A stretch of DNA of 64,000 nt from assembly GCF_947500405.1 (NCBI RefSeq), contig NZ_CANMRY010000004.1:336812-400811 (forward strand), written 5' to 3'. The position numbers were made by a program, and so were the translations under genes. This DNA comes from an uncultured Maribacter sp. (lineage in GTDB: Bacteria > Bacteroidota > Bacteroidia > Flavobacteriales > Flavobacteriaceae). This document shows positions 27,216 to 35,260 of this stretch, one piece after another. The stretch's first letter is position 1. The number at the start of each line of letters is the position of its first letter. The notes under the pieces are model-generated. The model was not told the origin of the DNA. It saw nothing but the letters and a program-made list of their open reading frames with translations, and ran no database searches.

Positions 27216-28148
27216 CTATAACTTTAGTATTTTGTCTGTATTGGTATTGTATAAAAAACTATATTTTAAAGAACCACCTAAATAAACTTCATTATTTTTA
27301 ATACAGGAGTAATAACTGGTTTTCTGATCTAAAATATCTTTTCCCTTTTTGGTAAGTTTAGTAGGGTTAAAACTACTAAATAAGGGTTTTAAACGATTTA
27401 TAGCTCTTTCATACTGTGTGTCTGCAAAACCAAAATTTCCTTGATTTGTTATTAGGGAGCTTAGAAATACTTTTTTGCTTGGGGGTTGTTTAAAGTTTGC
27501 TACTTGTAAAATGTTATTTTCCATTAGGTTTAAACCGTTAGAAATACTTGGGAACCTTTTAAGATGTGTTTTTAATGCGTCTTCTAAATAGTTAAATTTA
27601 TAATTTTTAAAATCGGTTAAATTCTCTAATCGCATTGGGTTATCACTACAATATAGCTGCCATACATAATCTGCATATTCTATATCATCTAGAGAAAGTA
27701 AGGTTTTATTTTTATAAAGTTTAAGAAGTTTTGCATCTGTTAACTCATTTAAAGTATACAATTTATCTGTTTTATCCTCTTTCCCTGAACACACTAAAGA
27801 TATTTGAGCATATTTTCTATGTGTTTTTAACCAACTAATTACTGCAAGCATGTTTACCTGACAAAATAAATCATACTCAAACCACAAAACAATTTGGTCT
27901 TCTTTTTTATGATTACATAAAGAGCGATATTCTTTTAATGTTTTTTCAATAAACCACGATTTAGATACTTTGTAATTTTTATGAAGAAATTCATATCTAG
28001 TTTTCCAAAAAGATTCACTGCCAACTTGGTTTAAGGTTTTGCCTTCGCATAACATTTCTCTCCAAGTAATTATGTCTCCGTCTAAATTTAATTTTTTTAA
28101 GCGGTCAGTGAAACTATCACCGTTTGTAATGTGTAAAAGGGAACCCAT
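27216..28148 (-). CDS. DUF1835 domain-containing protein
   Basis: The 310-residue soluble protein starts with the DUF1835 hallmark LHITNGDSFTDRLKKLNLDGDIITWREMLCEGK (residues 5-37). It contains QIVLWFEYDLFCQVNMLAVISWL and a C-terminal winged-helix-like region (NQGNFGFADTQYERAINRLKPLF). The family function is unknown. It heads the operon with the nucleoside phosphorylase and the binding-protein-like gene. Confidence 0.85.
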   Translation of the reverse strand: MGSLLHITNGDSFTDRLKKLNLDGDIITWREMLCEGKTLNQVGSESFWKTRYEFLHKNYKVSKSWFIEKTLKEYRSLCNHKKEDQIVLWFEYDLFCQVNMLAVISWLKTHRKYAQISLVCSGKEDKTDKLYTLNELTDAKLLKLYKNKTLLSLDDIEYADYVWQLYCSDNPMRLENLTDFKNYKFNYLEDALKTHLKRFPSISNGLNLMENNILQVANFKQPPSKKVFLSSLITNQGNFGFADTQYERAINRLKPLFSSFNPTKLTKKGKDILDQKTSYYSCIKNNEVYLGGSLKYSFLYNTNTDKILKL

Positions 28149-28268
28149 TTTTTTAGCGCGATTTTGGTTGTAGTTTATAAATGTAATGTTTAAAATAAAG
28201 TATTAAAAAGTTTTTAACAGAAAAATACGCAACCAATATAGAATTACTGCATCTTATTATAATAGAGG

Positions 28269-28592
28269 TTACCCTCCAACGCGTTTTACTTTAAATCCTT
28301 TTTCTTGTAAGAGAGCCATTATTTTATCCCTATAGTCTCCTTGGATTATAATTTTATCATCCTTAAAACTACCGCCTACACTTAGTTTAGTTTTTAACTC
28401 TTTAGCTAGTTTTTTAAAATCGGTATCGGCACCTGTATAACCTTCCAATATTGTAATGGGCTTACCTTTTCTTTTTTCGTACTTACAAATTATAGGAGCA
28501 TCTTGCATCCATATCGTACTTTTTTCTTTTTTTGGCTCTTCTGATGGTTTGTGATCTGGGAAAAGATTTTTTAATTGGTCTTGTAAATCCAT
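28269..28592 (-). CDS. SUI1/YciH-family translation initiation factor homolog
   Basis: The 107-residue protein ends in an eIF1/SUI1 domain (about 35-107), with GKPITILEGYTGADTDFKKLAKELKTKL, then VGGSFKDDKIIIQGDYRDKI and a C-terminal GFKVKRVGG, which are family hallmarks. The N-terminal 30 residues are a charged tail. Bacterial YciH acts on the 30S subunit in vitro to reject wrong initiation codons and may limit translation under stress. It follows the 2OG-Fe(II) oxygenase gene by 3 bp. Confidence 0.92.
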   Translation of the reverse strand: MDLQDQLKNLFPDHKPSEEPKKEKSTIWMQDAPIICKYEKRKGKPITILEGYTGADTDFKKLAKELKTKLSVGGSFKDDKIIIQGDYRDKIMALLQEKGFKVKRVGG

Positions 28593-28595
28593 TAC

Positions 28596-29564
28596 TTATT
28601 CTTTTATTAAACCTAGTTCAATTAACCTTTCATGTAAAAATGCTCCAGCTGTAATATCTTCGAATTGTTTTGGGTTGTCTTTATCTATACAATTTGGAAG
28701 ACAATTTAATGACATTTCACTTATTGGGTGCATAAAAAATGGTATAGAGTATCTAGAAGTACCCCATAATTCTTTAGGAGGGTTTACTACTTGGTGTATT
28801 GTAGATTTTAATTTATTGTTGGTAAGTCTAGAGAGCATATCGCCAACATTAATCATTAATTGGTCTGGTTTTGCAATAGCATCTATCCATTCTCCTTCAT
28901 GATTTTGTACTTGTAATCCTTTACCATGAGCTCCCATAAGTAAAGTTATTAAGTTTATATCTCCATGAGCTGCAGCTCTTACTGCATTTTTAGGTTCCGA
29001 TGTAATAGGAGGGTAGTGTATTGGCCTTAAAATAGAATTACCGTTTTTAATGTATTCATCAAAATAAGTTTCTTTTAAATCTAGATGTAATGCTAAAGCT
29101 CTAAGTACGTATTTTGCTGTTTTTTCAAGCATTTTATAGGTTTTTTCTCCAGTAGTATTAAAATCATTTAACTCTTTAACAATCACATTGTCAGGGTATT
29201 CTGCTTCTAATTTAGGATTGTTTTCTACATATTGTCCAAAATGCCAAAACTCTTTTAAATCTCCTTCTTTTTTTCCTTTTGCATGTTCTTTTCCAAAAGA
29301 TGTGTATCCTCTTTGCCCACCAATTCCTTCAATTTCGTAACTATCTTTAATTTCTTGGTCTAATGTAAAAAAGTTTTTTATTTCAGAATATAAATTATCA
29401 ACTAAACTATCCGATAAAAAATGTCCACTTAAAGCAACAAAACCTATTTTTTCAAAAGCATTACCTATTTCATTAATAAATTTTTGTTTTTCCTCTTGGT
29501 TTCCTGAAACAAAATCTTTTAAATTAACACTTGGTATAGCACTCATATTTATTTTATTAATCAT
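28596..29564 (-). CDS. Isopenicillin N synthase-family 2-oxoglutarate/Fe(II) dioxygenase
   Basis: The 322-residue oxygenase has the N-terminal DIOX_N domain (IPSVNLKDFVSG, GFVALSGHFLSD) and a jelly-roll core. The iron ligands are visible in AAHGDINLITLLMG (HxD) and STIHQVVNPP, and the 2OG-binding Arg-Ser is in SRYSIPFFMHP. The substrate is not predictable; in Flavobacteriaceae this gene is widespread and not part of antibiotic clusters. ATG at 29564 or, more typically for the family, at 29546 (MSAIPSV) is the start. It is co-transcribed with the SUI1 gene. Confidence 0.9.
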   Translation of the reverse strand: MINKINMSAIPSVNLKDFVSGNQEEKQKFINEIGNAFEKIGFVALSGHFLSDSLVDNLYSEIKNFFTLDQEIKDSYEIEGIGGQRGYTSFGKEHAKGKKEGDLKEFWHFGQYVENNPKLEAEYPDNVIVKELNDFNTTGEKTYKMLEKTAKYVLRALALHLDLKETYFDEYIKNGNSILRPIHYPPITSEPKNAVRAAAHGDINLITLLMGAHGKGLQVQNHEGEWIDAIAKPDQLMINVGDMLSRLTNNKLKSTIHQVVNPPKELWGTSRYSIPFFMHPISEMSLNCLPNCIDKDNPKQFEDITAGAFLHERLIELGLIKE

Positions 29565-29623
29565 TCTCTCAAAATTACAAATTATAACTTATATAAAGTA
29601 GTAATTTATAATTGTTGCTCCTG

Positions 29624-29631
29624 TACTTTTG
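29624..29631 (+). promoter_or_regulatory. -7 box TACTTTTG before the E1 gene
   Basis: TACTTTTG matches TAnnTTTG. It lies inside the upstream extension of the E1 reading frame and supports the internal ATG at 29678 as the real start. No -33 element is clear. Confidence 0.45.
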
Positions 29632-29677
29632 GTTACATTTAACTATACTAATAATCATTTTATTTAGTTTTATATAC

Positions 29678-31654
29678 ATGAATTATTCTAAATACCAGAT
29701 ATCCAAAAAAAAGCACTTGCAATTGTACACTGCAATGCTTAAGCCTAGAATGATTGAGGAGAAAATGTTGGTATTACTTCGTCAAGGAAAAATTTCTAAA
29801 TGGTTTAGTGGTATTGGGCAAGAAGCAATCTCTGTAGGAGTTACTTCTGCACTTAGGGATAATGAATATATACTTCCCATGCATCGTAATTTAGGTGTCT
29901 TTACAACAAGGAATATTCCCTTAGATAAATTGTTTGCGCAATGGCAAGGAAAACAATATGGTTTTACAAAAGGACGCGATCGTAGTTTTCACTTTGGGAG
30001 TCAAGCACATAAAATTATAGGGATGATTTCTCATTTGGGTCCACAATTAGGAGTTGCAGATGGAATAGCCTTGGCACATAAATTAAAGAACAAAAAACTT
30101 GTTACAGCTGTTTTTTCAGGTGAAGGAGGAACAAGTGAAGGAGATTTTCATGAAGCATTAAATATTGCAGCAGTATGGGATTTACCAGTGTTATTTTGTG
30201 TGGAGAATAATGGTTACGCTATTTCTACACCTACAAATGAACAATTTAAATGTAAATCTATTGCAGATAAGGGTATTGGTTACGGTATAGAGTCCTATTC
30301 CGTAAAAGGAAATAATATATTAAAGGTTTATAAAAAAGTAAAAAAGCTTACAAAAAGTATGCGTAAGAACCCTAGACCTATATTAATAGAGTTTAAGACT
30401 TTTAGAGTTCGAGGTCATGAAGAAGCAAGCGGTACTAAATATGTGCCTAAAAAAATACTAAAAAAGTGGAAGGCTAAAGACCCAATAGAAAACTACGAAA
30501 ATTATTTAATTAAAAACAGCATACTAACAAAAGAAAATAAAAGGCTAATTAAGAATAAATTAGAAAATGAAATAAGACTAAATACCAGTAGTACTAATGC
30601 AATAGAAGATTCTGAATATTCTTTAAAGAAAGAGTTGGCGGATGTTTTTAAGAAACATTATTATAAAGATATTCCTCAAGGCGCAATTGTTAAAAATATT
30701 CGTTTTGTTGATGCTATTTCTGAAGGATTAAAACAGTCTATGGAAATTCATGATGATTTAATTATCATGGGACAAGATATTGCAGAATATGGAGGTGTTT
30801 TTAAGATAACAGAAGGATTTGTAGAAAAATTTGGAAAAGATAGAATACGAAATACTCCTATTTGTGAATCTGCTATAATTTCTACTGCCATGGGCTTATC
30901 TATAAATGGAATGAAAGCAATGGTAGAAATGCAATTTGCAGATTTTGCTAGTAGTGGATTTAATTCTATTGTAAATTATTTAGCCAAATCTCATTATAGA
31001 TGGGGACAAAACGCTGATATTGTAATACGCATGCCTTGTGGCGGCGGAATATCTGCAGGACCTTTTCATTCTCAAACTAATGAAGCTTGGTTTACAAAAA
31101 CGCCAGGGCTAAAAGTGGTATACCCTGCTTTTCCTATAGATGCAAAAGGGTTGCTAGCAACAGCTATTAACGATCCTAATCCTGTTATGTTTTTTGAACA
31201 TAAAGCTCTCTATAGAACCATTAATGAGAATGTGCCAGCAGATTATTATACAACACCTTTTGGTAAAGCAAGTGTTATAGAAAATGGTGAAGATGTAACT
31301 ATAGTTTCTTATGGTTTAGGAGTGCATTGGGCTATAGAAACTTTAAAGAACAATTCTGATATTAATGCAGATTTAATTGATTTAAGAACTTTACATCCTT
31401 TAGATATAGAAACAATCTACGCTTCTGTTAAAAAAACAGGAAGGTTAATCATAGTACAGGAAGACAGTTTGTTTGGAAGTATTTCTAGTGATATTTCTGC
31501 CTTAGTAATGGAAAATTGCTTTACATACTTAGACGCTCCTATACAAAGAGTAGCAAGTATAGAAACCCCAATTCCTTTTGCAGCTCATTTAGAACGTAAT
31601 TATATTGGGAAGAATAGGTTTGAAACTGTGTTACGAAAATTGTTAAGATATTAA
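29678..31654 (+). CDS. 2-oxoacid dehydrogenase E1 component, fused alpha and beta subunits
   Basis: The 658-residue ThDP enzyme has alpha and beta parts in one chain. The alpha half carries ISKWFSGIGQEAISVG, the RDRSFHFGS loop and the thiamine-binding segment GEGGTSEGDFHEALNIAAVW ending in CVENN. The beta half starts near IRFVDAISEGLKQSM and has MGQDIAEYGGVF and a C-terminal transketolase domain (VIENGEDVTIVSYGLGVHWA). It decarboxylates a branched-chain 2-oxo acid or pyruvate and passes the acyl group to an E2, whose gene is not here. A longer reading from TTG 29612 adds a spurious hydrophobic leader. Confidence 0.92.
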   Translation: MNYSKYQISKKKHLQLYTAMLKPRMIEEKMLVLLRQGKISKWFSGIGQEAISVGVTSALRDNEYILPMHRNLGVFTTRNIPLDKLFAQWQGKQYGFTKGRDRSFHFGSQAHKIIGMISHLGPQLGVADGIALAHKLKNKKLVTAVFSGEGGTSEGDFHEALNIAAVWDLPVLFCVENNGYAISTPTNEQFKCKSIADKGIGYGIESYSVKGNNILKVYKKVKKLTKSMRKNPRPILIEFKTFRVRGHEEASGTKYVPKKILKKWKAKDPIENYENYLIKNSILTKENKRLIKNKLENEIRLNTSSTNAIEDSEYSLKKELADVFKKHYYKDIPQGAIVKNIRFVDAISEGLKQSMEIHDDLIIMGQDIAEYGGVFKITEGFVEKFGKDRIRNTPICESAIISTAMGLSINGMKAMVEMQFADFASSGFNSIVNYLAKSHYRWGQNADIVIRMPCGGGISAGPFHSQTNEAWFTKTPGLKVVYPAFPIDAKGLLATAINDPNPVMFFEHKALYRTINENVPADYYTTPFGKASVIENGEDVTIVSYGLGVHWAIETLKNNSDINADLIDLRTLHPLDIETIYASVKKTGRLIIVQEDSLFGSISSDISALVMENCFTYLDAPIQRVASIETPIPFAAHLERNYIGKNRFETVLRKLLRY

Positions 31655-31717
31655 AAGTTATTATCGGTAATCTTTTGGTTTTATAAAATGTAGTATATTT
31701 CCAAAAAAATATTTGAA

Positions 31718-32059
31718 ATGACTAAGTACCTTTCTTTTACGCTAACTATTCTTTTAATATTTTTTTCTTTTTGTACGTATAGTCAAGAAAATAAGGATAG
31801 TTGGGTTGTTCCTACAATCAAAGTAGCTGAAAAAATAAAAGAAGATAAAGAAAAAAAAGAGGAGCCTTCTATTTTTAAATTTGAACCAGATTATTTAGCT
31901 GCAATAGAAAAAGAAAAAACTAACCAAGCTAAGAATAGAGCAATATTAGATACGTTATCTATTTCTGAGGGAAGAAAAAAACGATTGTTAAAAAAGATAT
32001 TTAAGAAGAACTTTTCTGAAGATTTATCTAGAGTAGTAGAAACTAAGTTCGAGGATTAA
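31718..32059 (+). CDS. Small exported protein, paralog of the next gene
   Basis: The 113-residue product has a signal peptide (residues 1-22, ending CTYSQ) and a short, highly charged mature part. It shares with the following gene the layout FKFEPDYL, then LDTLSISEGRKKRLLKKIFKKNFSEDLS, and a C-terminal TKFED. No conserved domain is recognised. The two genes are 140 bp apart on the same strand and look like a tandem duplication. Confidence 0.7.
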   Translation: MTKYLSFTLTILLIFFSFCTYSQENKDSWVVPTIKVAEKIKEDKEKKEEPSIFKFEPDYLAAIEKEKTNQAKNRAILDTLSISEGRKKRLLKKIFKKNFSEDLSRVVETKFED

Positions 32060-32199
32060 GCCATAGGCTTATGTTTTATTTTACTGTGTGATGTCGATAA
32101 AATAAAAGTAAATATCGACAAAAGGTATTTGTTTCTTTATATAAGTTTTCTTTATTTTTTTTTTACTAAATTTAGCATAGACACTATACTAGATTATAC

Positions 32200-32601
32200 A
32201 TGATAACAATGAAAAAATTGGCAATATGCCTATGTCTTGTTTTTGCAGGAACTGTATCTGCACAGGAGATTATTGATGAAGAAGCAATAAAAAAAGAGAT
32301 ATTACTAGAGAAAAATAAAGAATATCAAGAAGAGAGTATTAGTAAAATAAAAATTACTAAATACACGGTAATGTCTAAATTTGAACCTGATTATGTTATC
32401 CCAGCTGAAGAGCGTATTGCGCAAAAAAAACATCGTATTTTTGAAACATATCGCAAAAAAGATATGTTAGATACTCTAGACATATCAGAGCGTAAAAGAA
32501 AAAAGTTAATACAAGACTTAAGAACCTCTCCTTTTTCTGATAGACTTTCCAAATCTGTTATTGTTAACACAAAATTCGAAGACGAAGAGGATGCTCAATA
32601 A
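32200..32601 (+). CDS. Small exported protein, paralog of the preceding gene
   Basis: The 133-residue product has a signal peptide (MKKLAICLCLVFAGTVSAQ, probable start at ATG 32209, with another ATG at 32200). Its mature part shares SKFEPDYVIP, LDTLDISERKRKKLIQDL, PFSDRLSK and the terminal TKFEDEE with the gene before it. The length between the blocks differs, so this is an old duplication. The function is unknown. A terminator shared with hpf follows 27 bp after the stop. Confidence 0.7.
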   Translation: MITMKKLAICLCLVFAGTVSAQEIIDEEAIKKEILLEKNKEYQEESISKIKITKYTVMSKFEPDYVIPAEERIAQKKHRIFETYRKKDMLDTLDISERKRKKLIQDLRTSPFSDRLSKSVIVNTKFEDEEDAQ

Positions 32602-32627
32602 ATAATAGTATACTTAGTTATTATATT

Positions 32628-32655
32628 AAAAAATGCGCTATTTCTAGCGCATTTT
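32628..32655. terminator. Bidirectional terminator overlapping the hpf stop codon
   Basis: The stem AAAATGCGCTA / TAGCGCATTTT has a 4-6 nt loop, with A- and T-rich flanks. It serves the convergent paralog gene and hpf. The last codons of hpf are inside one arm. Confidence 0.85.
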
Positions 32656-32946
32656 CATTTTTGCTTTTCTTTTTTGTAATTGCCTATCTAAATCACTTAT
32701 AGAGTTAGCAATTGAGGTTTCAAAATTAGCATTACTTGAAACTGAAAATAGAGTGCTCCCAGGGGTATTTAAACGAATATTACATATAAAGCCAGTATTT
32801 GGATCCGAAGTATTTTCTGTTTTAAAATATACATCTGCATTTACTATAAAATCAAATTTAGAAATAAGTTTTTGTAATTTTTCTGCTGCCATTATTTCAA
32901 GACGATTGCTAGCTTTTACGTCATCATACTCAAAGTTAATATTCAT
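32644..32946 (-). CDS. hpf: Ribosome hibernation-promoting factor (HPF/RaiA family, short form)
   Basis: The 100-residue protein is of the short HPF/YfiA type that binds the 30S A- and P-sites in stationary phase. It shows the alternating strand-helix layout: INFEYDDVKASNRLEIMAAEKLQKL, then FDFIVNADVYFKTEN, GFICNIRLNTPGSTLFSVSSN and the C-terminal helix SISDLDRQLQKRKAKM. No long-form C-terminal dimerisation domain is present. The start is ATG 32946. It is monocistronic. Confidence 0.9.
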   Translation of the reverse strand: MNINFEYDDVKASNRLEIMAAEKLQKLISKFDFIVNADVYFKTENTSDPNTGFICNIRLNTPGSTLFSVSSNANFETSIANSISDLDRQLQKRKAKMKMR

Positions 32947-33144
32947 ATATATTCTTTTTTATTAAGATACGAATTTTAAATGTTTTTTCAAGCTTTATTT
33001 ATTGTGATTTCTTTAACTTTTTTGTTAAATAGATGTTATTTACTAATTACCTGTTAGTTAAGTATAGTTAAAAAGATAAATTAGTACTTAATTTTGTATT
33101 TGCTATTAAGAACAAAGTTTTTTGTAAATTTTTAATTTTATTTA

Positions 33145-33486
33145 ATGTTACTAGGAAAGGTATTTAGGGAGGAGAAAAACACATTAAGTGTAGAAAGTTA
33201 TGTGTTGAAAATAGAACGTAGTTATAAGAAAAATCTAGAACTAAAGAAAAGACTTAATAATTATGCATTTGAGCCTAGAACATATACTTTGCACCAAGAA
33301 TTGGATAAAATAAAATTGCGATTAGAGTTACTCCAAATTTCTCATTTAAAATTAATGAGTACATTAAAGCAACCAATTAATTTTATTGAAGTTTATGAAC
33401 AGAAAATAAATAAACAATTAGAAGAGTCTAGACTTTTAGATAGCTATGTAAAAGATTACATAAATTCTTTAAAGAAAATTTCTTAG
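33145..33486 (+). CDS. Hypothetical coiled-coil protein
   Basis: The 113-residue soluble protein consists mostly of charged helices (RSYKKNLELKKRLNNY, LHQELDKIKLRLELLQISHL), probably a helical bundle or coiled-coil. No signal peptide or catalytic motif is seen and no family is recognised. Its stop codon overlaps the stop of the convergent FKBP remnant by 3-4 bp. The 198-bp upstream gap to hpf is very AT-rich, with no clear promoter. Confidence 0.65.
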   Translation: MLLGKVFREEKNTLSVESYVLKIERSYKKNLELKKRLNNYAFEPRTYTLHQELDKIKLRLELLQISHLKLMSTLKQPINFIEVYEQKINKQLEESRLLDSYVKDYINSLKKIS

Positions 33487-33790
33487 TTAATTTCAAGTAG
33501 CTTTATATAAAAAATTAATGTAGAATCTCTACGAATAGAACTGTAATTACTACTTCTATATACCAAATGAGAGGGTATTAAAAGAACACCTTCTGCGCCT
33601 TCATTAAAATATTGAATCCCTTCTTCCCAACCTTTTATTACTTGGTTTAAACCCAAATAAATTCCATTAGAGTCACTTTGATCAAAAACACTTCCATTAG
33701 TAAAGTATCCTTTATAAGCAACAGTAACACAACACCAGACGAAGAGTTTGGTTTATCTTCAGTTCTAGCAGTGTTAATTATATAATATAT
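33483..33790 (-). pseudogene. Decayed FKBP-type peptidyl-prolyl isomerase (GldI-like) remnant
   Basis: Reading leftward, about 80 codons up to the stop at 33483 encode an FKBP C-terminus: VAYKGYFTNGSVFDQSD, then GLNQVIKGWEEGIQYFNEG, GVLLIPSHLVY and STLIFYIKLLEIN. Just upstream the match continues in another frame (NTARTEDKPNSSSG), so a frameshift lies near 33728, and there is no start or N-terminal half. The family helps protein folding in the periplasm and includes gliding protein GldI. The rest of the gap to 34024 shows nothing recognisable. Confidence 0.8.
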
Positions 33791-34024
33791 TTCAAAAGGT
33801 TATACACTTCTGTTGCTTTTTGATGCAACAAAACCTTTTTAATTAAAACACATATTACGTAAGTAATTAAAAAACATAGTTTTCCTTTCAATTACAATAT
33901 TTTTTTAATGTAAGGAGCTACGCAAGAATACTGGAAACATAAAATTCTGAAAAAATAAAACAAATATCGCCAAGAATTAAGTTAACTTTTAGTTGAATAG
34001 GTTAATTTATTAGGCATCAATCTT

Positions 34025-34032
34025 TACATTTG
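34025..34032 (+). promoter_or_regulatory. -7 box TACATTTG of the ABM gene
   Basis: TACATTTG matches the -7 consensus and ends 21 bp before ATG 34054. A TTG inside the box could open the frame but would lie at the promoter itself. Confidence 0.5.
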
Positions 34033-34053
34033 AGAACTAATTTTATACATCTT

Positions 34054-34353
34054 ATGAAAAAATCTTATTTAACCTTAGTAGTACATATTTTAGTAAAAGA
34101 AGAATTTAGAGAAGAAATAAAAGCTGAATTATTAAAGCTTGTTGGTCCCACAAGAGGAGAAGAAGGTAATATAGCTTACGATTTACACCAAGACAACGAA
34201 AATCAAAATTTGTTCTTGTTTCATGAAAAATGGGTGAATCAAGATTTCTTGACCAAGCATTCCCAAAGTACTCATATTGCCGCTTACAAAATTTTTTCTA
34301 AAGATAAATTGGAAAATGTTACTGCATTTAAGATGACGGAGCTTACTAATTAG
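34054..34353 (+). CDS. Antibiotic biosynthesis monooxygenase (ABM)-domain protein
   Basis: The 99-residue dimeric alpha-beta barrel protein has family features LTLVVHILVKEEFREEIKAEL, then TRGEEGNIAYDLHQDNENQNLFLFHEKWVN and the His of FLTKHSQSTHIAAY. Such YgiN-like enzymes act on quinones or other small aromatic substrates; the substrate is unknown here. The ATG at 34054 was chosen because the upstream TTG (34030) lies in the -7 box. It is flanked by gene remnants on both sides and appears intact itself. Confidence 0.88.
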   Translation: MKKSYLTLVVHILVKEEFREEIKAELLKLVGPTRGEEGNIAYDLHQDNENQNLFLFHEKWVNQDFLTKHSQSTHIAAYKIFSKDKLENVTAFKMTELTN

Positions 34354-34384
34354 TCTTGTAGTATTAAAGGTTTAAGTAGGGGAG

Positions 34385-34483
34385 TTTACTCGATAATCGA
34401 GATTTAAATGCTCCGACGCTTGCGTCGAAATCAATGCTAATTTTCCTTCTAATGCCTCGTGGGCTTGCCCCGAGGTAGTTTAC
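34385..34483 (-). repeat. 99-bp hairpin repeat, copy 2 (inverted)
   Basis: The reverse complement matches 8772-8870 at 97 of 99 positions by eye. In this copy all three hairpins are perfect: CTCGAT-A-ATCGAG, CGACGC-TT-GCGTCG, and CCTCG...CGAGG with an inner GGGC/GCCC. It abuts a C-terminal gene remnant on its right. It is likely a member of a dispersed REP-like family in this genome. Confidence 0.82.
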
Positions 34484-34672
34484 TTTTGTATTACTGTCGT
34501 TCGTTTTTGGACTTCATATTCTAGAACAAAAAGAAATGGATATAATGCTTGTAATTACGGCGAGGGTATTGTAGATAATTTAGAAGGAATTATAATTGGT
34601 TCAAATCTAAAAAATGAAAATTGTTATTTAATACTAGTTGCAGCTAATAATTTTAGTGTTTTTTACCCTTAA
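34484..34672 (+). pseudogene. C-terminal remnant, possibly esterase-like phytase family
   Basis: A frame without a start codon runs from the edge of the repeat to a stop at 34670-34672. It reads FWTSYSRTKRNGYNACN, then GIVDNLEGIIIGSNLKNEN and CYLILVAANNFSVFYP. The NLEG-x-x-x-G pattern followed by LIL-x-AANNF resembles the C-terminus of secreted esterase-like phytase-family proteins. The rest of the gene is missing. The segment 34673-34795 is AT-rich spacer before the J/KTSC gene. Confidence 0.45.
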
Positions 34673-34795
34673 TTAAATCAGTTTTCTTATTAGAGAGGTT
34701 TTTTTTTATAAACTAATTACTTTTTTTAGTTTATATTTTTTAAATATAAATCGATTAAAAAGAGGTAGTTTCGCGGCTTAATTTAGCCTGTTGTT

Positions 34796-35242
34796 ATGAA
34801 ACGCATAAATGAGTATAAAAAATTATTTGGAGTAGAAAAAGAGATAGATCTTAAACTACTAAAAAAGAGTTATCGTAATTTAGTAAAAGAGTGGCATCCA
34901 GATAAATTTCAAGATGGAGATATTAAGCAACAAGAAGCTGAAGTACAAAGTCGTAGAATTATTGATGGGTATCATTTTTTAGTTAGCATGGCTCCTGAAA
35001 CTAAAGAGAAAAATCTAGAAACATATACCAAAACTATTACAAAAGAAGCTATAGCAGATTATAAACATAAAGGGTTATTGTTAGAAGTTACTTTTACTGA
35101 TGATACAACGTATGAGTATTTTGGAGTAACAAAATCTGTTTACATTAAAATGATGAATGCATCTAATCTTAATCGTTTTGCAAGACGTAGTATTTATCCA
35201 AAATACACATATAGAAAATCTAAAGGCGCTTTAGTAGGGTAG
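34796..35242 (+). CDS. J-domain plus KTSC-domain protein
   Basis: The 148-residue protein combines an N-terminal J-like domain (residues 4-60) having the HPD motif (EWHPDKFQDG), and a C-terminal KTSC domain with the hallmark YFGVTKSVYIKMMNASNLNRF and YTYRKS. J domains stimulate Hsp70 ATPases; KTSC domains are proposed to bind RNA (the name comes from lysyl-tRNA synthetase C-termini). It lies 18 bp before a DEAD-box helicase gene and may be co-transcribed with it, in keeping with an RNA-linked role (inference). Confidence 0.88.
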   Translation: MKRINEYKKLFGVEKEIDLKLLKKSYRNLVKEWHPDKFQDGDIKQQEAEVQSRRIIDGYHFLVSMAPETKEKNLETYTKTITKEAIADYKHKGLLLEVTFTDDTTYEYFGVTKSVYIKMMNASNLNRFARRSIYPKYTYRKSKGALVG

Positions 35243-35260
35243 TTGTAAAAAGTAAATGTT

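Noticed and set aside
28596..29564. Beta-lactam biosynthesis based on the isopenicillin N synthase similarity
   Set aside because: The family is broad, no ACV synthetase or related gene is near, and the neighbour is a SUI1 factor.
34590..34625. T-arm-like GGTTCAAATC suggesting a tRNA
   Set aside because: No acceptor stem, anticodon arm or D-arm can be formed around it; the segment reads as part of a gene remnant.
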